From: Colocasia esculenta
Taxonomy: Eukaryota > Streptophyta > Magnoliopsida > Alismatales > Araceae
Length of the DNA stretch: 64,000 nucleotides
NCBI GenBank assembly: GCA_014218235.1
Contig: CM024755.1
Coordinates: 166,773,941-166,837,940, forward strand
Reading direction: 5' to 3'
The number at the start of each line of letters is the position of its first letter. The stretch's first letter is position 1. A program made the translations under genes and the position numbers. This document shows positions 56,860 through 64,000 of the stretch, one piece after another. The notes under the pieces were generated by a model. The model was given only the letters and a program-made list of their open reading frames with translations. It had not been told where the DNA came from and did no database searches.

Positions 56860-59800
56860 TCAACAAGGGAACAGGACAGGGGATCCATCCCTCTCAAGCT
56901 TGCGCTCAGACAAGCCTAGCTTGCTCATCTTTTCTTCACACCACAACAGCTGTTCCTTGCTGATTCGCGACATCCGCAGCACCCTCGACACAATCTTGAT
57001 GTCGATAAGTCCGAAGAGCAGCTCCACTTCCTCGTGCGTTGCAGGCCAGGATTTCTTCTTCACTGCCTTCTTCTTAGAAAGTTCCTTCAGCTTGATCTCC
57101 TTCTGCAGTTATATACAATGGAAAGCTTTGATATCAGCTCATACTCTGACCTGAGAATCTTTTCTGAGCACATTTAGTAGAAACGAGCAAACAAAACATG
57201 CTACATATTGTTAGCTAGAAGAATAGAGAACAAGAAAATACAAGTTGATGCAAAGGTACTACATGTTGTACAGGACGTAATCATACTACATTCCCCACTC
57301 ATACATGCATGAGGTGATATATATATATATATATATCACCACAATTATTTACCAACTCCACAGAAATGATCTAGAATGAGTTAGCGTTCAACAATCAATA
57401 GCAAAGCTAACCAAAGCATAAGGTCAAGTTACCTGCCTCATTCTGCTGATGATAGATAGGGACAAAAGAAACGCCAAGAATGAATCATAGTAGGATAACC
57501 TTTGAGTTGGGCAGCATTTCTTGCTATACATTGATTAAAGAGGACAAATGTGCAGAGACTAATAAAGAAAAGATTGTAGAAGCATAATATCCATAACTTC
57601 ACAGAAATAGCATTTTGGTTACGACTAGTTAGACAAAGAGATGATGAAGTACTTCCTTAGAGCAAAAAGGTACCGGACATAAAAATAAAAAATTACCTTG
57701 TCAAGGGAAATCTGAACCTGATGAAGGGAGGCTGCAGACTGATGACCTCCAAAGGAAGTCAAATTAATGGATGATTTATTCTTTTCTGTCTTTAGAAGAA
57801 GACGAAAGGTTAAAATTGTCTCCTCTATGACTTTGAGAAGGTCCATGGCGAGAACAGGAGAATCCAAATCATCATGTTCTTTGTCCTTCAACTCCAAACC
57901 TATAATATTCATTATCCAGATCTCTAAGCCAACGGACAAAAACAATATACCCAACCAAATACTTCTTAGAAAATGAAAGAAACCACATGCTCCAAAGATG
58001 CAGTTGTAAACAAAACCCACATACTCAAGACAATGTAGTTGTGCACATATGCCGAGCTAGCTAGTGAATGATTGATATTATAATTATTACCTTCATAGCT
58101 AGGAACCTGAAGTAGCTTCGGCATTGAACTCCGGGCCCGTGTGTATTTCTCTACCCGGGTGCCAGGCTCAAAGGGCTCATTTTCGATAAACCTTTGAAGT
58201 AGAACCTGAAATTGCTGAAATGCCTGTGCAGCAAAGCAGTAGCAGGTGGCGCTGTCAGGTTGCAGCGATATCTTTGTCTTTAGTTGCATATACTGACAAT
58301 GGAGAGCCTCCCATGCTAAGCAAATGTGTGCCACATAACCAGTCTCAAGATTGTGGTAACAATCTTCCGCTTCATCTTGTTGCTGCTGTAGGTACTCACT
58401 TTCCTCTTGATGCTCATCTTTCCTCTTAAAATAGAGGCTTCGACAAGTTAAAGACAGTTTCTTGGATGCATATCTTGGAGACCGGTTAATTACACTCTGA
58501 GGCCCTGCAAAAATACAAATATGAAATATTTGGCATATAAGTACATGGATAGTGACAGAGTAGGAGACTATGATTGGTTAATTGTTACAGAGATAATTTG
58601 AGAAAAGAAAAAAGAAAAGCAGGACACATATGGAAATTCATTGGTAGAAGGAAAATTTGAAGCTCCAATGGAAAATTTGACAAGCACGTGTAACATAAAA
58701 AGATTAAGATTTCCTAAACGAAAATAAATTATCCATACCTTATCCATCAAAACGCATCTTTCGTGCGTGAAATGAACCTCTGAGTTTTTTTTTTTTTTTA
58801 ACTTATGTATAGATATCTGGTACTTCTTGAGATGAACCACTACATCTAGGGACCTAATGCTGGTTAACAAATATAATCAAAGCCGCAATCTCCAGAACCA
58901 CGACAAGGCAGTTTAATCTTTGACTCACCCAATCAGGTCACTTTACCACTGAATTATGCCAAATATTCTATATCCTGCATAATGGGCCCAAGTAAAAGAG
59001 CTGCTCAGCTCTTGAACGGGTTGCCTGGCTGTGTGCTTAAATAATTGCTTGATTTGATTGCAAGCAAAAATGTACCCAATGCCCGTAGCGAAATCTTACA
59101 AATCCTTTTGACAATCTAAATGCTGTTTGGAAATTTAAACAAAATCACTAAGATCGAATAAAGATTAAAAAAACATGGAAATAGTAATACAAACAAAGAA
59201 AGTTTTATTTTAAATGACATGAAGTTGTGGGAGGAAGGATGAAAAATAATTAAGAAAAAATATTATAAACAAGTGAATTATAACAGATGTTGGAACTTTT
59301 TTAACTAAGAGATAAGTGGAAATGTGGCAGGCACATATGCATAAGCAGCATAACGTATAACATAATTAACATCAAATATAAAAACACTTGTGAGAAGGTT
59401 CAAGGAGACATATCCACTAAAAACTTAGGCTATGGAGATCTCAGCTTTAGTTAGCCCATTTTTGCAGCCAAAAGATCCTAATTAACAGATGGATTGTTTT
59501 TTGATTCACAATAAAAAGTTCTAATTGATACACGATGGTTACTGGCAACTTATATTTAGGCATTTCCCTTTAGCTTGATTCAGCACATCCTTGTGCTGAC
59601 ATCAGACTAGCATTGGTGACCATAAAGGGAATGAACAAATGGACTCGAGGTTTAAGATCGTCCAAAGTACAATTCTACAATTTTGTCCCACATATGTGAT
59701 GTTGAATATATACGTTCGTTTGGTATTGGGATGGATCGAGAATAAATTGAGAAATATAGTGAAATTATTTTAGGTAAAGAAGATTCACCATGTCTGATGT

Positions 59801-60402
59801 CAGCACAAACCCAGCAGCTCAAAGTAGATCAAGACCAATACTCAAAAGGATTGTAGAGTTACACGATCAATGTTGTACCAAATACACAACTGGAAGGAAT
59901 GCACTACATGTGTGCTGAAGGCTGGTCTAACATGGTGTTAGTTTGTCCTGTTTGCACAAACAGCTTAAAAAGTTACCTGCATTTTGCAGATGCTGAGAGA
60001 CCATCTTGTCAAAGAAGAACATCCGCTCACAGTACTTGCTGTAGAGGGTATTAAAATCACACCACGGATGCCCATCCCCCACCTCTGATTCCCTCCATTC
60101 GCTGGAGCTCGTCTCCTCCTCCTCCCCCTCGTCCTCCTCAGGACAGACTCTTCGGGTATGAGAACCATGAAACTGTTCTTCCTCAGCTCCTTCAGCCGGC
60201 GCTTCACTTCATTAGTGATGAAATCGTCGTCATCCTCATCCTCCATGTCCGCAGCAGAATCAGCATCCGCCTCCTTCGGAGGAGCATCCCCATTCTCAGA
60301 TTTTAGCTCCTCTGTAGTCAACTGGTCTTTCTCTGCATCTGGGTCTTTCTCTGCCTTGGATTTACGGTACCTCCCGAATCTTTTCACTTTGAAAAAATCC
60401 AT
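56860..60402 (-). CDS. DUF1666 family protein, four exons, one apparent frameshift
   Basis: The exons are 60402-59977, 58504-58091, 57899-57697 and 57102-56860 (stop TGA), all with GT-AG introns (minus donors GTAACT, GTAATA, GTAATT). The sum is 1286 bp, one short of a multiple of three. In exon 1 the frame MVLIPEES is followed by the required CPEEDEGEEEE only if one T is missing between 60145 and 60144. The product would be about 428 residues. It has a basic N-terminus (MDFFKVKRFGRYRKSK), an acidic stretch, the conserved FITNEVKRRLKELRKNSFMV, WCDFNTLYSKYCERMFFFDK, the core VAHICLAWEALHCQY and FQQFQVLLQRFIENEPFE, and the C-terminus SPVLFPC. This matches the Arabidopsis At3g20260 type. The function of the family is unknown. 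A possible AATAAA signal lies at 56527-56522 (minus). Confidence 0.9.
57311..57339. repeat. Perfect (AT)n palindrome in the last DUF1666 intron
   Basis: An AT run of about 18-20 bases is bracketed by GGTG and CACC, making a perfect inverted repeat that could extrude as a hairpin. Confidence 0.85.
58505..59976 (-). other. First coding-region intron of the DUF1666 gene
   Basis: The donor is GTAACT at 59976 and the acceptor TTTGCAG ends at 58505. No embedded element was recognised. Confidence 0.7.
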
Positions 60403-61737
60403 TTTTTTTTTGCAATCCTTTGGCCAATACTAGAAAGGATGGTCTCCAAAGTCGGAATTTGAAAGGGAAAAAAAAAGAGATCTACCTTTTTTCTCCCAGG
60501 AAATTCCAGTGAGGGAAGGGGGGGGCCCTTTCAGTCTCCAAAAGCTCCACGCATCAACCAATCACACTGTTCACTCTCCCAGTAGGGACATGCACGTCTT
60601 CAGAACAAGAAGCTTATGTCCTGTGGCATCCTAAATATATAAATGCAAAGAAAAAGGAGGAAGCCATGGAAAGATAACACAAAGACAGAGTACGTGAGAG
60701 AGTTTTCAGATCCTCATATGAGAAATTCTGTGCTCCATAAAAGGGTCCTAAGGATAGTCGAAAGGAGTCGTATATTACCAGGGATCAAGCAACCACATCC
60801 TCCAAAAAGAGCCAGCATTCTCTTCTGCGTTCGCCAAACGGAAGATCCAAACAGGAAAACTTCACCAAGCTTGTCGCCTTTCAAGCATCCAGGATACCTG
60901 AAAAATCTCCTTCGCGCAATCTCGCACCCTGGAAGCCGCTAGGTACTCACACATAAAAAATGCACCTTATGAAACCCCCGGTTCCAAAAGATGCCGCCCT
61001 CCTGCAAGAATGGGGACATCGACGGAACCGGATCCTGTACTGAGAAACCCTCAGAGTTGTCACCTCCTGAGAAAAGAAAAGAAAAGCAAAACCAAGACCT
61101 GATCTGCAGTAGAAGCCTCCACCACCCTTCTCTCCCCTTCACGAACTTTAAATAAAAATGCAAAAAAACGCACAATGCAGGTGGATCCCAGAACACCCTC
61201 TCCCCTCCACACCTCTGCAAGCCGCAGCAGGTAGTGTGGGGGGAGATGCTCGCTGGTTGCTGCTAAACCCTAACAAGCGCAGCGCCCACGGCCCCAAATC
61301 TCTGGGTTCTCAGGAAAAAGCCAGATGTGAAGGGAAAAAGAAAGGGGTTTGAAAAAAAAAAAAGGAAAAAAGAAACCTCCTTGGAGGGCGAGCCCCTTTG
61401 AACCCACCCGACGACAAGACCAAGGCCTGTGTGACAGATTGCCCGAGGGCGTCTCTCCCAGACAAAATGTGCCAAAAAAACCCAGATAAGAAGAGAGAGC
61501 GCACCCCTCTGGGCGCCTGTGGACCATAGTTGGAGAGCGGGTGGAGAAGTGGAGGGCAGCCGCGGCGCAATGGTGTCCAAAGATGAGAACTTTCTGCGAC
61601 TGCCAGTGCCGGTGCTGCTACTGCAGCAGCACCCGAGTGCCGTCCCCATTTCGGCGTGCGTTTTTATTTGGCAAGCAATTAAAAGGGAGATCCCAAAAGA
61701 TAAAAAAATTTCCCCCATTGTTGCTGTTCTGGGAGAT

Positions 61738-61768
<31 letters not shown>

Positions 61769-62090
61769 CATTCATATCGTCTAGCGTTTTATGGAGACGA
61801 CGCGGAATCCCCGCGGAAAGAAATAATTGGAAGAGGAGGCCGTACACCAAGCTGCTGACCGCTACGTCGGGAGGCGGGGAATATTGTCAGAGGAAGAAGA
61901 GGCAGCCAGCACTGTTCATCACTTCATCGTCTCCATTTACCTAAATACACTCCGGCGTTGCACAATATTTCCTCTATCCCCACCGACAAGATGCCATTGT
62001 TGCCACATTTTTTTTACTGGATTTTATTTTATTTATTTATTTTGAAACAGTATTTAGTACTGAATCACTGACCCATGTTCAATTCCATGT
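60403..62090 (-). promoter_or_regulatory. Upstream region and likely 5' UTR of the DUF1666 gene
   Basis: A GA/CT microsatellite at 61747-61769 and GC-richer DNA at 61150-61650 suggest a promoter and transcribed leader on the minus strand. A strong donor-like GTGAGTACC (minus, about 60947) and an acceptor-like CTTTCTAG (about 60432) could bound a 5' UTR intron. A 195-codon minus-strand frame (61850-61263) has low-complexity hydrophobic and Arg-rich sequence and is not supported as a gene. Confidence 0.4.
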
Positions 62091-62789
62091 AATGTAAATT
62101 ATGTTCATGAGCTTGATCTCAATAAAGAGGATCCTTGGAAACCTTTCTCAGGTCATCAAAGTGCTCCCCCCCCCCCCAAAAAAAAAACCAGGTGGAGCTT
62201 CAGAGGTTAAGTGGCCTTTCCAGGGTTGCCCACATTTTAATACCTTACTTGGTACGTCTAACAAAGCAGTCACAGTGTATAATTCACCTTCAGAGTATAC
62301 ATAAACAAACTTGGAAGGGCAGAGTTGTGGATCAGACCCATCAGGGTAAGACTTTGATGAAGTTAGTTGATCAGGTCGGAGCAGCTTTTGCCAATGTCAA
62401 GTTAACTTCCATAGGTCAACTAGTCCATGGAGACCCACATTGTAGCTAGGAAAGATCAAGTGCAGTTTGAAGTGGCTTGTCTCTGCATGGGCGCTATTTT
62501 GTACCTCGTCGTCGTCTGTGTTGTGAAAGACATAATGTGAAAAGGCGAAAAACTAATTTATAAAGTTAACTTTCGTCGCCTAAAAGGTACGTCGAGATCC
62601 TTCGTCGCTTGTGTATAAGTTTTTGAAGTAGATATAAATTTATTTTTCGACACGAAAAAGAGAGAAAAATCATTCTCTTTATCTCTCTCTTTATGTCAAA
62701 ATCATCTTGCACGTAAGTCAGAGACCTGTCAAGAATATTTGACAACACTTCGACTTTCGTAAGAGATTTAGAAAACTAAAATCTTTTCC
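62091..62789. other. Gene-free stretch
   Basis: No gene recognised. It contains C and A runs at 62166-62188. Confidence 0.55.
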
Positions 62790-63592
62790 AACGTGCTACC
62801 AAAGGTTGCCTTTAGCTTCCCTACACCCTTCAACGGTTCCTCTCTTTTGTGTTTTTCCTTTCTATGTCTCTCTCTCTTAGTGGTTGGATTCCTTCCCCTC
62901 ATCTGCCATCTCCTTCCCCTCTCTGCAGACTCCATCTTAGTGCCCAACCTATCTATCTCACCATCCCTAATAGCTCTCTCCCTTTCCCACCATCTATCTT
63001 TTAGAACTATTTCTGTTCGCGGTGCTACTAATCTTTGGCGTCCTCTACGGATTTCCGTATCCCAGCCCAGTGGTTTATTAGCTGTTTGTTGCTTGTATTG
63101 CTCCTTTTGTTGTAAGATTGGCTTTCTGTGGTTTGTCTATGAAGTTATCTCAAGTCCTTAGGTGGAGTTTCTTCATCGCTGCGTTCTCCCTTCTTCCCCC
63201 TTGGTGGGGATTTAGAGGTGCTGATCCAACTTGTGATTTGTGCTTATTCCGCATGCATCCTTCATGTGTGCGTCCTCTAAGCTGTTTGTTCTGCTGTGCA
63301 GCTATCATCTATCAGAGCAGTTCCTCACCATGGCTTGGTTTCTTCTCCCAAGCATCCACTCTTGTGTATCATTTCCAATTTGGAGCTCGTGTTTGCAGGC
63401 TTCTTTATCTTGTGGTTAGTAGTTTTATCTGCCTTTTTACCTTTGCACGAGGCAGGTGTGGGCTGTTGCGACCAACCCTACCCTTTTGCAAGCTTTGGTT
63501 CGCTTTTGCCTGTGCATGCATTGTATCCCTTGTCTTTTGGACCCCTTCCCTAGTTTAATATAATTCCCTATTTCCTTGTCAAAAAAAAAAAG
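62790..63592 (+). mobile_element. LINE-like 3' end with poly(A)
   Basis: A T/C-rich block ends TTTAATATAATTCCCTATTT then CTTGTC and 11 A (63581-63591). This is the usual 3' end of plant L1-type LINEs. No RT or RNase H is visible and the left edge is an estimate. A processed transcript is the alternative. Confidence 0.5.
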
Positions 63593-64000
63593 AGACTCCC
63601 TTCTTCTTGGGGCAAAAGCGCAAACAAGGCCCAAGCCCAAATCTACCCAGATCCAAGCTAACAACATGCTTGTAAAGGTCCAGATGACCCACCAACCATC
63701 CTTCTGCCCGTCAGGCCCAGATGACCTATCAAAGTCCAACATGAAAAAAGGAAAATCCAAAGCCTTTTTATGTAAAGAATGAAATATAAGGGAGATTGGC
63801 ATGAAAATTAATGAATTAGAATGAAAACAAAACGGGATTAAATTAATGACATAATGTGTTTTAAAAAAAACGAATTACACATGTTAGGCACAAAACACAC
63901 AAATTATGTATCGACAAAATACTTATTCCGTTGATACATTCCATTCGTAATTCAGGTATTCCATTTTAAATCTACATGCCTGCCCATCTCATTCAAAATT
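63593..64000. other. Gene-free AT-rich DNA to the window end
   Basis: No gene or element recognised. Confidence 0.5.

Noticed and set aside
61263..61850. 195-codon minus frame upstream of the DUF1666 gene
   Set aside because: It contains simple-sequence runs (GA repeat, poly-Phe) and no domain; more likely promoter or 5' UTR.

Overview
This is nuclear DNA from a flowering plant. It contains two spliced single-copy-type plant genes with canonical GT-AG introns, a U-box/armadillo E3 ligase of the PUB4 type and a DUF1666 protein. Everything else that could be identified is plant transposable elements: an L1-type LINE, Copia/Sirevirus and Gypsy LTR elements, and hAT-, Mutator- and Harbinger-like MITEs. 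The species cannot be read from the sequence. The mix fits a TE-rich angiosperm genome, possibly a magnoliid or early-diverging eudicot, but that is a guess.
Positions 1-26.4 kb are a nested retrotransposon pile. The 3' end of a LINE (1-1883) sits in a gag-only Gypsy-type element (+ strand, to about 8097). Next is the minus-strand wreck of a Sirevirus-like Copia element (about 8098 to beyond 22.7 kb). Its pre-integrase region is split by a second, complete gag-only Gypsy-type element (9059-18717; LTRs of 1692 and 1688 bp; 5-bp target duplication GTGAC). The same Copia is also split by a 1.7-kb insert holding a Pro/Ala/Ser/Thr-rich ORF and a GTTAAC-rich MITE. Behind it lie its LTR, with an 0.85-kb array of GAARTCGWTGT-type repeats, and another LTR-like remnant.
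Positions 27.7-34.06 kb are a complete but gutted Sirevirus-type element with near-identical LTRs. It keeps part of gag, has no pol, and carries several polypurine tracts and sixteen copies of a CTGTCRACAG palindrome. Positions 34-42.5 kb are gene-free AT-rich DNA with a 0.3-kb tandem duplication and an LTR fragment starting at 38164.
Positions 42.6-60.4 kb hold the two host genes, convergent, with 3' ends about 1.2 kb apart. The PUB4-type gene (+) codes in four exons from 46662 to 55686. Its inferred 5' UTR intron carries two hAT-type MITEs and an LTR remnant. Its 5.9-kb second intron carries a complete 2.5-kb LTR element encoding a retropepsin-like protein. Its last intron carries a foldback MITE with a 9-bp target duplication. 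The DUF1666 gene (-) codes in four exons from 60402 to 56860 and has one apparent 1-base deletion in exon 1. Positions 60.4-64 kb are its upstream region and a LINE-like 3' end.
The host genes are not functionally linked in any way visible here. The transposable elements relate to each other by nesting, which gives a relative order of insertion.
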